From the NCBI GenBank assembly GCA_009785605.1, contig WQVY01000003.1:1-64000 (forward strand): 64,000 nucleotides of DNA, in the 5' to 3' direction. The notes beneath the pieces were generated by a model. The model ran no database searches and was not told where the DNA came from. It saw nothing but the letters and a program-made list of their open reading frames with translations. Origin of the DNA: Defluviitaleaceae bacterium (GTDB taxonomy: Bacteria > Bacillota > Clostridia > Lachnospirales > WQUN01). Position numbers and translations under genes: made by a program. Positions within the stretch are counted from its first letter, which is position 1, and each line of letters starts with the position of its first letter. Below are positions 8,443 through 16,992 of the stretch, piece by piece.

Positions 8443-9156
8443 CTATTGCATTGCCAGCGCTGCATTGGCTAGTACTTCCAATGCCTCGATGTATATATAC
8501 CCGCTGCTTTTATGTAGCAGACCAAGCTCTGTACAGCCTAGTACAATGGCTTGTGCATCTAAGTCATACAAGTCGGCAGATATTTTATCCAGCGCACATG
8601 TAGGCATATCTCCACGCTTGAGTTGATAAATAACGTCACTTAAATATTGTTGCGCTTTACTGCCAGGCAGGACTACGTCAATTCCCCGTTTAGCAAAAGC
8701 CTTATGAAACAACCGCCCATGCAACGTACCATCTGTCGCCAATAATCCTATCTTGCCAAACTCTTTATCTTGCACATACTTTGCTGTCTCGTCCATCATA
8801 TTAATAAAAGGTACAGAAACCGCACATGCCAAATCATCATAAAAAAAATGCGCTGATACGCAGGGCATGGCAATACAACCAACACCGGCTTCTTCCAGCA
8901 CTTTCGCGGCATTAAGCAATGGCCCAAGCGGGCTTGTGCTGGTTTTGCCAGTTATAAATGCGGTACGGTCTGGTATAGATGACTTGCTGTAAATTAGTAC
9001 ATCCAGGTATTCTTGCTCGGTGGTGACGGACTGGTTGTTTGTTAGCATAGAGTAAAAGCGAGCTGTAGCTTGTACCCCCATCCCGCCTACAACGCCCAGT
9101 GTACGGTTTGTTAGCTTGTTATTGGGTGTGCTTACTGGTGTAAATGTGCTGCTCAT
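8443..9156 (-). CDS. Aspartate/glutamate racemase-family protein
   Basis: A 237-residue cofactor-independent racemase-family protein. Both catalytic cysteines are visible: Cys99 in AMPCVSAH and Cys208 in VLGCTELGL. The Asn of the usual CNTAH motif is Val here, which may alter substrate recognition. The family racemises Asp, Glu or broader amino acids by a two-base thiol mechanism. The start overlaps the transglutaminase stop by four bases (ATGA), so the two are translationally coupled, and the ligase gene follows 30 bases later. Supplying a D-amino acid to that ligase is the natural inference. The first 17 residues are a non-conserved extension; an internal start is possible. Confidence 0.88.
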   Translation of the reverse strand: MSSTFTPVSTPNNKLTNRTLGVVGGMGVQATARFYSMLTNNQSVTTEQEYLDVLIYSKSSIPDRTAFITGKTSTSPLGPLLNAAKVLEEAGVGCIAMPCVSAHFFYDDLACAVSVPFINMMDETAKYVQDKEFGKIGLLATDGTLHGRLFHKAFAKRGIDVVLPGSKAQQYLSDVIYQLKRGDMPTCALDKISADLYDLDAQAIVLGCTELGLLHKSSGYIYIEALEVLANAALAMQ

Positions 9157-10820
9157 TGTTCTATCTCCGGGTACAGTTCTGGGTAGTAGGTATAGTAGTC
9201 CCGCATCCCCAAGTAGCTTAATATCAGCTCTGTACTGCGCCGCGCTTGCGAAGATGTAAACATAAAACGGTTGAGCCTTTGACCAAAAATTGGCCGCAGT
9301 GGTGTCGTGTCAAAATGGTGCCATCCCAACCCGTCGGGGTTGATAAGATTCCAGGAATGCCTTGTAAATGTGCCTTCTATTCTTTGGATATGCAAGTTGG
9401 GTATCCCGGCTTGGGTTAGCAACATCTCGGATACAGAATAAAATACAAAACAATCCCCACGCCTGTTGCGCAAAGCCTGATACGCCCCGTCGTACATAGA
9501 TGTACGGCTGACATCTGCTGCATAGGCAATGTTATTGGATATCCAGTCAAAGATAGCCTGGGCTTGCTCTACTTGGGTCATACCTTCGTGCAAGATGCTT
9601 TCAAGTACCATATCAGCCATGTTGCGTACCCTGTCGGGGTCAACTTCCAGTACATGTACATAAACCAATACCTCTGTCCTTAGGCCCCATGCGTCCTGTG
9701 TATAATATATAGCCGTATAAGTCCCAAGTTCGCGGATATTTACATCTGTACTGTCTACAGAAAAAGCAAGTGGCCTACCAAAGGCATCCATTGCACTTAT
9801 ACCTCGCCTAAAAATTATGGGGCTGCCAACTTGGACATATAAGTCCTGAGCGCCAACTATCTGCGGCGGCACAATATTAGGAAGTACATACAACTGCGCC
9901 AAATATACAGCGCTATTACCAAAATAGTCCGTAAACATAATTTCGACATCTTGCGCGCCGGGAGCAAAAACATATGGCTCATGTACAAATTCAATTGCCA
10001 CAACAGGCGATATGTCAAAATAATCTATGATAAAATCGTCAGGCAAAATGTCTTGGCCCATTGGTATTATTATGTTATCAAGCGTTGCGGTTGGCGGGGT
10101 GGTATCCAATACCCTAACTTGCGAATAAAAAAACACACCATTAATAGAAACATTAACGGTATGCTCCCCAACCCCCAATACCCCCGCTGGCAAACCATCA
10201 TGGATGGTAATATCTATTACTGTGCCGGGGGTGATATACCCTATATGCACAAACTCCTGGGGTGAAATATATGTACCTGCTTCAACTTCTACATACATTA
10301 GCGGTACCAGTACATACAGCGGCATTGTAGCTTCACTGACCCGCCTACCGTTTCGTAAAATCAGAGCCACTTCATGCCTACCGCTTAACATAAAGTCTAT
10401 GGCATATGGGTCACGAAACTCCGCATAAACCCCTTCCATTTCCATATTATTAGAAACAAAAGCAGCAGGGGTAACGGGTACACCCTGTAGTGTAGCTACA
10501 CTGTTTAATCCGTTTTCTGGTATATCTAGTGCAAGTGTTAAATTATTAACCAGCAAAAATACCAAAAACCCGATTAATATAACCGCCCCAAAACCAACTA
10601 AGTACGCGCCTCGTTTGCGCTTGTTGGCCTTAGCTTCGGGGTTGTAATCTAAAGCGGGTTGGGATTTTTCTGGTTTGGTTTCAGCTTGTATGTGAAAGCT
10701 ATTTGACCCTAGCACTTGTGTGCCGGTAGTAGAAACAACGGCTTTTGACTTTAGATTCTTGTTGCGTATCCTTCTTTTGGATGCACGTTTTAGTATATAT
10801 CTTTGCGAGTTTTTAGCCAC
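9153..10820 (-). CDS. Membrane-anchored transglutaminase-like protein
   Basis: A GTG start at 10820 follows AGAGGGGGATGCACGA. The 555 residues open with a basic cytoplasmic tail (KRASKRRIRNKNLK), then one membrane segment (AYLVGFGAVILIGFLVFLLV, about residues 72-95), placing the rest outside. The middle looks like repeated beta-sandwich (Ig-like) domains with PPTATL and PPQIVG boundaries. The C-terminal transglutaminase core carries the triad: Cys in RRGDCFVFYS, His in FTRHSWNL and Asp in WHHFDTTPL. Members cross-link, hydrolyse or transamidate amide bonds. Its place between envelope-modification genes suggests action on the cell surface. The substrate is unknown. Confidence 0.84.
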   Translation of the reverse strand: MAKNSQRYILKRASKRRIRNKNLKSKAVVSTTGTQVLGSNSFHIQAETKPEKSQPALDYNPEAKANKRKRGAYLVGFGAVILIGFLVFLLVNNLTLALDIPENGLNSVATLQGVPVTPAAFVSNNMEMEGVYAEFRDPYAIDFMLSGRHEVALILRNGRRVSEATMPLYVLVPLMYVEVEAGTYISPQEFVHIGYITPGTVIDITIHDGLPAGVLGVGEHTVNVSINGVFFYSQVRVLDTTPPTATLDNIIIPMGQDILPDDFIIDYFDISPVVAIEFVHEPYVFAPGAQDVEIMFTDYFGNSAVYLAQLYVLPNIVPPQIVGAQDLYVQVGSPIIFRRGISAMDAFGRPLAFSVDSTDVNIRELGTYTAIYYTQDAWGLRTEVLVYVHVLEVDPDRVRNMADMVLESILHEGMTQVEQAQAIFDWISNNIAYAADVSRTSMYDGAYQALRNRRGDCFVFYSVSEMLLTQAGIPNLHIQRIEGTFTRHSWNLINPDGLGWHHFDTTPLRPIFGQRLNRFMFTSSQARRSTELILSYLGMRDYYTYYPELYPEIEQ

Positions 10821-10858
10821 TCGTGCATCCCCCTCTAGAGTTAGTACAATTCACATTT

Positions 10859-10939
10859 AGAAGCTGTGTCCATATCCGCAGTTTAAAATAATCGCTTTTG
10901 GCCCAATCATCAAAACCGCCGGCCTGTATAGCGCTTCTT
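10859..10939. repeat. MITE-like small inverted-repeat element, copy A
   Basis: Starts AGAAGCTGTGTCCATATCCG and ends near GCGCTTCT, an imperfect terminal inversion. It holds a core running from CGCTTTTGG to CAAAAC at 10893-10916, identical over 24 bases to 62221-62244. It fills most of the 117-base gap between the lipoprotein and transglutaminase genes and touches the lipoprotein stop codon. Confidence 0.6.
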
Positions 10940-11558
10940 AATACATGATCAACCCATAAATTATCCCGGTTACCATATCATCCTCAATAAAAAACGACAG
11001 TGTTGTACGGTCAATTGTAAAGGTAAACATGTTTGTGTCTTGTTCGTAGTTGCTGCCATATGCAGCCAGTACATCGTCTAGGCTATTGCCAAGGGTAATA
11101 CCTTCACTTGTTGTTATGCTGTCATCTAAGAAACTGATTGTGTGCACCCTGTCAAGGTCACCGTCAGGATATGTGTGGATTTGTATTCCAGGGAAACCGA
11201 ATATACGGTCTATACCATCAAAGGCACAGCTTGGGGCTTCGAATATCCCAAGTGGCTCACCAAGCAGTGTCAATAGGTAGGCCATGTCTTGGTCCATTTG
11301 TATTGTTACGCTGTTGTATATTAGTGTAAAGCCAAAAGCCAGCGTATGTGCTGCATCGGCTTCGTTATCATCATATGAGCCAGGCTCATCGTAGTCGCTT
11401 GTATTTTGGTTGTATGTTATAGCATCGTATGCACTAATATAGTCCTCTGTTTCGTCTTGCTGGTTTGGTACTATCTCTGGCTCTGTAGCCGGTGACCCGC
11501 ATGCGGCCAATATTGCAACTGCTATTAATAAAAATACACTAGTAGTTAGTATTTTCAT
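10938..11558 (-). CDS. Putative lipoprotein of unknown function
   Basis: The ATG at 11558 follows AAAGGATATACC. Residues 1-20 are a lipoprotein signal ending LAACG with Cys20 as the lipidation site. An acidic, low-complexity linker follows (to about residue 80), then a compact C-terminal domain with GITLGNSLDDVLAAYG and a beta-rich end. I do not recognise the family; the domain faintly resembles small SmpA/BamE-type or PepSY-like folds, which is only an impression. The context (inside the Dlt-like cassette, between the SGNH protein and the transglutaminase) suggests an accessory envelope role. Confidence 0.75.
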   Translation of the reverse strand: MKILTTSVFLLIAVAILAACGSPATEPEIVPNQQDETEDYISAYDAITYNQNTSDYDEPGSYDDNEADAAHTLAFGFTLIYNSVTIQMDQDMAYLLTLLGEPLGIFEAPSCAFDGIDRIFGFPGIQIHTYPDGDLDRVHTISFLDDSITTSEGITLGNSLDDVLAAYGSNYEQDTNMFTFTIDRTTLSFFIEDDMVTGIIYGLIMY

Positions 11559-11612
11559 GGTATATCCTTTCTGTGATATATTTTCGTTCTTATAACTCAT
11601 TGTTTATTTTTG

Positions 11613-12674
11613 TTAGTTTATTAGGAAGTTTATGATCCGCCCGTAAGTTGATATTTCTGCTTGCTGTCTTTCGATAATCCTATGATATAGCTCACTTTTG
11701 TTATTCCACGCAGCGGCCGTATCCGACTCGTTGCGGCGGTCAGGCAAGTCAAAATGTTCGAGTAAAATTTCACCAAAAAAGCGTGCTAGTTTTTCTGCGC
11801 CAAAAACGTTCAAATGCAGCCCAGCGTTAAACGTATCTGTATCAAAATCTAGCCCCATAGCCTCAATATACTCTAAGAAGTTTATATAAAGCAAGTTGTT
11901 TCTTTGCGCAAAGTCAACCATTTGCTCATCCCACTGGGCGTGCCAGTGTGGGTACAATGTTGGTGCTTTAACCAAAACAAGATTAATATCATTGTGCGCA
12001 GCCAATTGAACCATGCGGTCCAAATAATAATATGCCGTATCGCCAAACTGGAAATTGGCCCTAGGTAACGGCGCAGGGATAAACCCCGCAGGTACAACAT
12101 CGCTACGGATCATAAACCCGTTTATAGAAACCCTGGGACTGCGAAAGAAATATCTAAAATCTTCGCCGGATATATCCCGCCAGCGGTCCTTGTAGCGGAA
12201 AAAGGGAAGGAAATAAGACAACCAGCTTTCGTCATATAAACGTGAAGCTGATATAGCACTAAATTTGGCACGCGACCAACGCATCCCGTCCAAGGTTAGC
12301 CGGTTGTATGGTTCATATTGCGGCTCGTTATACTGCATGGCTAAGACATTAAATACTACAACATCAGGTGTCTCAAACCGCAATGTATCATGAAATAAGT
12401 AATATGACTGCCATATCAGTTGCTGGGGGCTACCCCGCAAGAAAGACGTAATACCAAACTCATCCCACAATGTAATGGGCGAAAAATTAGCGTAAACCTC
12501 GCAATCCCCAATAAATACAACATTGTGATCAAAGTTTGATGAGTAATATTCCCTAATAAGCCCGCCTTCCAGTACTACAGTAGCATACTTAGGCACAAGT
12601 AGGCGCTGCACAACAAAAAACACTAACACAAATGCAATAATAGAAGAAAATATTTTTACCCATCGCATATACAT
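11613..12674 (-). CDS. DltD/AlgJ-like SGNH-fold protein, membrane-anchored
   Basis: 353 residues with one N-terminal membrane anchor (residues 7-24) and an outside domain. The first SGNH block is VVFIGDCEVYANFSPI, where Cys58 occupies the position of the usual nucleophilic Ser (GDS/GSS). The C-terminal block NAGLHLNVFGAEKLA supplies the Asp/His-type end of the fold. DltD and AlgJ/AlgX partners work beside an MBOAT transferase in D-alanylation or O-acetylation of surface polymers, and this gene starts 11 bases after the MBOAT stop. Whether it is catalytic through Cys or is only a binding partner cannot be read from sequence. Confidence 0.8.
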   Translation of the reverse strand: MYMRWVKIFSSIIAFVLVFFVVQRLLVPKYATVVLEGGLIREYYSSNFDHNVVFIGDCEVYANFSPITLWDEFGITSFLRGSPQQLIWQSYYLFHDTLRFETPDVVVFNVLAMQYNEPQYEPYNRLTLDGMRWSRAKFSAISASRLYDESWLSYFLPFFRYKDRWRDISGEDFRYFFRSPRVSINGFMIRSDVVPAGFIPAPLPRANFQFGDTAYYYLDRMVQLAAHNDINLVLVKAPTLYPHWHAQWDEQMVDFAQRNNLLYINFLEYIEAMGLDFDTDTFNAGLHLNVFGAEKLARFFGEILLEHFDLPDRRNESDTAAAWNNKSELYHRIIERQQAEISTYGRIINFLIN

Positions 12675-12685
12675 GACAAACCGCC

Positions 12686-14275
12686 TTAAAACTGATTATA
12701 AATAAACTGCCTGGCATCATAACCGTGCCCATATGCCCCTAGAATCAACACTGTAAACAAAATCGCACCCACAACTCCGTAGCGCACAGGCCACGCAAAG
12801 GTAGCCCATTTATCCCTAAAATCTATACCACCGCGTCCCAGCCAGCTCAACCAAAACAGCACCAGTAGTCCAATACCGGCACTTACATAGTCAGATATAG
12901 GCAAAGTAAGCTCAGAAATATTGCGGGATATAAAGCCAGATAAATCAAACTCGGTAATAACAGAAAGCATTAACCTAAAAGCATTCATAACTCCGGGATA
13001 TATGTCAAACGAGCGTATCATGTTCATCAACCAAAAAGTGCGGAATATTTGAAAAATACGATAAAACTTTTTCTCACCCAAAGAAGGAAACACTTTGTGA
13101 AACCGCTCATACAGCGGCGCAAGCTCCAAAGAAACCATAATAACTATCCCGTTTGCCAGCCCCCATGCAACAAAATTCCATGTCGCACCATGCCAAAAAC
13201 CCGTCAAAAACCAAGTCCAAAGCAGTGTGATATGTACCGGAAGCCGCTTGCCAATACCATCGCCAAAAAACCTGCGGCTAAACTTAGAAAACCGCAACAT
13301 GGACTTGCCTACAGACACAGGATAAAAAACATAATCCCTAAACCATGTATACATAGTTATATGCCAGCGCTGCCAATATTCTTGTGTAGAGCGGGAGTAG
13401 AAAGGCCTATTAAAGTTTTCTGCTAAGCGTATGCCAAAAATCTCTGCTATGCCTATAGTAATATCCAGCCCACCAGTAAAATCGGCAAACAAAATTATTG
13501 CGTACAATAAAATACTAAAAAGGTAAAACGCGCCACGAAACTCATCTGGTGCCTCTATCAATACAAGCAATGCCGGCCACAACCTGTCCGCAATGACCAG
13601 TTTCTTAAAAAAGCCAATTAGTATACGTTGGGCAGCACGTGTAAACCCATGACGGTTAACAGGCGTGCCGCTGTAAAGGGTTTGCGAAAGGTCATCAAAC
13701 CGGCTTATTGGCCCCTGTATGACTTGTGGGAAAAACGAAACAAAAAGTGCCAGCTTAAATGGGTTTGTAAGAGGGGTAGTTTTTTCCCGGTATACGTCAA
13801 TGATATAACCCACTGTTTGGAAGGTGTAAAAAGATATCCCCATGGGCAGGGCTAGATGCATAAAACCAAACCGCCTGCCTGAGCCAATAAGCCCCAGCAA
13901 TGAGTTTGCGTTTCCTATTACAAAGTCCGTATATTTTGCAATGGCCAACAGCCCAAGCGTAACCAGCAAGCACGCCACAAACCACCGCTTGCAAGCGGCT
14001 TTTGCTTTTGCTCTAATGGCCTTGCGTGCGGTCTTGTCTACTGTGTCTGCTACGGCGTTGTCTCTTGCATTGCGCAATAGCCGGATACGTGTTGTGCAGA
14101 TATATGTACATACTATTGTAGCCGTGATATAAAATAAAAAAGATGGCCCCGCGAAGCCATAAAAAGTCATAGATGCTACCAATAACACAAACCAACGATG
14201 CCTTTGTGGGAAGACTCGATACAGTATTAAAACAATCGCCATAAATGCCACAAATGCCGATGATGTAAAAAGCAT
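12686..14275 (-). CDS. MBOAT-family O-acyltransferase (DltB/AlgI-like)
   Basis: 529 residues with many hydrophobic segments. Family landmarks are LALPMGISFYTFQTVGYIIDVYR, SFFPQVIQGPISRF, YWQRWHITMYTWFRDYVFYP and the catalytic-His motif TGFWHGATWNF. MBOAT proteins move an activated acyl or aminoacyl group across the membrane to an outside polymer. Being first in the cassette and next to the SGNH protein, carrier protein and ligase makes a DltB-type role the best inference. It is longer than classical DltB (about 400 residues) and nearer to AlgI length, so acetyl transfer remains an alternative. Confidence 0.9.
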   Translation of the reverse strand: MLFTSSAFVAFMAIVLILYRVFPQRHRWFVLLVASMTFYGFAGPSFLFYITATIVCTYICTTRIRLLRNARDNAVADTVDKTARKAIRAKAKAACKRWFVACLLVTLGLLAIAKYTDFVIGNANSLLGLIGSGRRFGFMHLALPMGISFYTFQTVGYIIDVYREKTTPLTNPFKLALFVSFFPQVIQGPISRFDDLSQTLYSGTPVNRHGFTRAAQRILIGFFKKLVIADRLWPALLVLIEAPDEFRGAFYLFSILLYAIILFADFTGGLDITIGIAEIFGIRLAENFNRPFYSRSTQEYWQRWHITMYTWFRDYVFYPVSVGKSMLRFSKFSRRFFGDGIGKRLPVHITLLWTWFLTGFWHGATWNFVAWGLANGIVIMVSLELAPLYERFHKVFPSLGEKKFYRIFQIFRTFWLMNMIRSFDIYPGVMNAFRLMLSVITEFDLSGFISRNISELTLPISDYVSAGIGLLVLFWLSWLGRGGIDFRDKWATFAWPVRYGVVGAILFTVLILGAYGHGYDARQFIYNQF

Positions 14276-14362
14276 TGCGAAAAAACGCCCCCCTAAGCTT
14301 CTTAAGCTTAAATGTCACACAATATTAATTATAAACCATTTCTCTTAATTTCTGCAAATTTT

Positions 14363-14463
14363 ATACGAATCTCGAAAATCATCGTCGACAACACATCGCG
14401 AAAAACGGCTTAAAGTCGCCGATTTTCCACTCTGTCGTCGACGTGATTTTCTGAGATTCGTAT
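14363..14463. repeat. Long imperfect inverted repeat upstream of the MBOAT gene
   Basis: Arms ATACGAATCTC (14363-14373) and GAGATTCGTAT (14453-14463) are perfect, and pairing continues inward through AAAATCA and CGTCGAC with single-base bulges. The inner loop is about 45 bases. No protein is encoded. It lies in a 312-base intergenic region that also holds a terminator; nothing else is seen there. Confidence 0.65.
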
Positions 14464-14514
14464 TAGCTGGTGATGTATCGCGAACAAACACGAAATGTAT
14501 CGAAAATAATTTCA

Positions 14515-14550
14515 AAAGAGGCTATTGTGTATAATTACAACAGCCTCTTT
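14515..14550 (-). terminator. Rho-independent terminator downstream of dacA (bidirectional shape)
   Basis: Arms AAAGAGGCTATTGT (14515-14528) and ACAACAGCCTCTTT (14537-14550) with an 8-base loop. It is 37 bases past the carboxypeptidase stop and separates that gene from the Dlt-like cassette on the same strand. Confidence 0.8.
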
Positions 14551-14587
14551 CTTTTGGTGATATAATCCAAGAGAAGGGATGATTATA

Positions 14588-16288
14588 TTATTTATATCTA
14601 TATGACCCGTAGTACCGTATTCGCCTGTTGCCTTTTAAGACCTTGCGCATCCGGCGTTTGCGACTAGTAATAATAAAAAATACCGAAATTAATATTGTAA
14701 GGACAGATACCGCAACAGGTGTAACAACTGTAAGCAAAAACTCATTGGCCCATATTGGGGTAGGGTAGGCAGTCAAACTTGGATACCCCATTGGCGGTGA
14801 TGCATACTGCATCGGCCCTGTTCTTTCGCTTCCGCCGGCAGCATGACGGTCATCATGGGTACTAGCTGGTAAGCTAAGCACAAGGTTTTGGGCAATAAGA
14901 TTAAGCTCCCCTGCGCGCAAATTTTGGATATATACCACAACTTGCCCCACGATATCGCCGGCCAACACCGGCGGTGCAATACGTTCTGGTAAAGAAAGCT
15001 CGTATCTTAGTTCGCGTATATCAAAGTCTGCCGGCAGCTTAAAATGCAGGTCATCGTCGGCTTGTACAGCCACATAGCCAATGTTTAGCGGTCTGCCATC
15101 TATATCTTGGTAGACGGGTACCCTGCGTGTATATATACCAGATTCAAATACCAGCCGTTCTTCAAAAGGCATAGAAAACCCAAAAGACATAAGTGCCAAT
15201 GTGTCCCTAAAAGTACCACCACCCTCGCTGTTGAGGGTTACAATTATTAGGCGGCGGCCATCTCTTACTGCATAGGTTACAAGTGTGTGCCGTGCTGCAT
15301 GTGTCCAGCCGGTTTTGCCGCCTACAACCCATTCGTTAAAATATGACCCGGCTTGGATTAAGCGGTTTGTGTTTAATAGCGGGCGCGAGTAAGGTTGGCG
15401 CTCTGTTGGTGGGATACTGTATCTTAGAGTGCTTATGACTTCTACAAATACCGGGTGGTTTACGGCTTCCCGCATTATAAGTGCCATGTCATATGCTGTG
15501 GTGATGTGCATAGTGCCATGCAAGCCGCTGGGGTTTTCGAAGTTGGTGTTAGTGGCCCCAAGTGACTCTGCCCGGCGGTTCATAAGGTCTACAAACTCGT
15601 AGACTGTACCTGCTACATGTTCGGCAAGTGCAATAGATACCTCGTTGGCAGATGATAGCATTAGGCCATACAGCGCCTGCATTACAGTCAAAGTCTCGCC
15701 TACATCCATGGCTATATGGCTGGAGTTGCGCGGGATAGAAAACACTGCATTATGGGAAAACTCGATACGTTCGGATAAATCGTGTACATGCTCTAGTACA
15801 AGCAAAGCAGTCATGACCTTGGTCACGCTTGCCGGGAAATGTGCCGTGTTGTGGTCACTTCCGTACAATACCAGGCCAGTGTCTGCATCCATAATAATTG
15901 TTGCGGCCGATGTGTATCGCGGCGGCGGTATGACTGGTGGCGATGGCGGGGGCTCGAAACTCACCGCTTCTTCTTGCAGTAAGCTGTCGCCAGTGGCATA
16001 TATTGGCATGTAGCCGGCACTTGTATGGAGGTCTTCTATTGTTGCTGTGGCAAAATGGTCACGGACTGGGGTTGTATCGGGTTCTTGCATGTAGTTGTCT
16101 GCTTCGTAATAATCCGCTTCGTAGTAATCGTATTCTGTGCCATAATCATGATAGTCGTAGTTGTAATGATGATCATAATCGTCGTCATAATCATCATAAT
16201 AGTCTTCGGATGGCGTGTAGTCGTTAGCATAAACCGTAAGTGGCAACACTAGGGCCAAACATAATAAAAGTGCTGATATTTTTCTCAT
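14588..16288 (-). CDS. dacA: D-alanyl-D-alanine carboxypeptidase (S11/DacA family) with Asp/Tyr-rich segment
   Basis: The ATG at 16288 follows AAAGGACTTAAT; the 566-residue product has a signal peptide (to about residue 21) and a C-terminal membrane helix (TVVTPVAVSVLTILISVFFI) with a basic tail. Active-site motifs are SVTK in FPASVTKVM, SAN in LSSANEVS and KTG in VGGKTGWTH. The enzyme trims the terminal D-Ala of peptidoglycan stems outside the membrane. Residues 29-66 are almost only Asp, Tyr, His, Glu and Asn, which is unusual. The gene is divergent from comEA with only 39 bases between starts. Confidence 0.92.
   Translation of the reverse strand: MRKISALLLCLALVLPLTVYANDYTPSEDYYDDYDDDYDHHYNYDYHDYGTEYDYYEADYYEADNYMQEPDTTPVRDHFATATIEDLHTSAGYMPIYATGDSLLQEEAVSFEPPPSPPVIPPPRYTSAATIIMDADTGLVLYGSDHNTAHFPASVTKVMTALLVLEHVHDLSERIEFSHNAVFSIPRNSSHIAMDVGETLTVMQALYGLMLSSANEVSIALAEHVAGTVYEFVDLMNRRAESLGATNTNFENPSGLHGTMHITTAYDMALIMREAVNHPVFVEVISTLRYSIPPTERQPYSRPLLNTNRLIQAGSYFNEWVVGGKTGWTHAARHTLVTYAVRDGRRLIIVTLNSEGGGTFRDTLALMSFGFSMPFEERLVFESGIYTRRVPVYQDIDGRPLNIGYVAVQADDDLHFKLPADFDIRELRYELSLPERIAPPVLAGDIVGQVVVYIQNLRAGELNLIAQNLVLSLPASTHDDRHAAGGSERTGPMQYASPPMGYPSLTAYPTPIWANEFLLTVVTPVAVSVLTILISVFFIITSRKRRMRKVLKGNRRIRYYGSYRYK
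16091..16204 (-). repeat. Low-complexity tract coding the Asp/Tyr-rich segment of dacA
   Basis: Runs of GAT/GAC, TAT/TAC and CAT codons produce a near-microsatellite. It encodes residues 29-66 of the carboxypeptidase. Confidence 0.7.
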
Positions 16289-16327
16289 ATTAAGTCCTTT
16301 CGTATATATTTTAGGATGTGATAATCC

Positions 16328-16987
16328 ATGGATTTTGTTAAACGATACGCATATGTCTTTTTGGGTGTGCTTTGCGCACTGGCATTGGGTGGGCTGTTTA
16401 TAGTAAACAGCAACAGGCCGTCTGGTGTAATGGATTTGGGGCAAAACATAAACGAGCCAAGACTAGAATCAACCCCACCGCCCCAGGAACCCCAAGCAGA
16501 GCCAGAGATAAACAATGTCGTACCAACCGAGCCCGATACAATAATGGTGCATATAGTAGGTGCCGTGTACTCGCCGGGCGTATTCGAGGTCCCATATGGC
16601 TCGCGTGTCAACGATGTGTTGTACCTGGCTGGCGGCCATACCTACGAAGCAGACCTGGCACTAATAAACCTTGCAGCCTTTGTACATGATGCCATGCAAA
16701 TACGTATCCCCGTTGTAGGTGACCCAATGCAAGTGCTACCGGGCGACCAGCCAAGCGCAGGAACCACCACATCAGGCACCAACAGTGATGGCCTTATTAA
16801 TATAAATCTTGCCAGTTTTACAGAGCTTCAAACCTTGCCTGGTATAGGCCCTGTAATGGCCCAAAGTATCATAGACTATAGGGAATCAAATAACGGTTTT
16901 AGCCGTATAGAGGATTTGCTTAATGTCTCGGGTATAGGCCCTGCTAGATTTGAAAACATAAGAGAAAGAATTACTATAGAGAGGTGA
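16328..16987 (+). CDS. comEA: ComEA-type DNA-binding competence protein
   Basis: 219 residues: an N-terminal membrane anchor (about residues 8-28), a Pro-rich linker, a SLBB domain (IMVHIVGAVYSPGVFEVP) and a C-terminal helix-hairpin-helix pair (INLASFTELQTLPGIGPVMA and LLNVSGIGPARFENI). This is the ComEA layout; the protein binds incoming duplex DNA outside the membrane for the ComEC channel. comEC lies four genes downstream in the same run, separated by two-component genes, which is not the classical order. The ribosome binding site (AGGATGTG) is modest. Confidence 0.92.
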   Translation: MDFVKRYAYVFLGVLCALALGGLFIVNSNRPSGVMDLGQNINEPRLESTPPPQEPQAEPEINNVVPTEPDTIMVHIVGAVYSPGVFEVPYGSRVNDVLYLAGGHTYEADLALINLAAFVHDAMQIRIPVVGDPMQVLPGDQPSAGTTTSGTNSDGLININLASFTELQTLPGIGPVMAQSIIDYRESNNGFSRIEDLLNVSGIGPARFENIRERITIER

Positions 16988-16992
16988 TAGAA

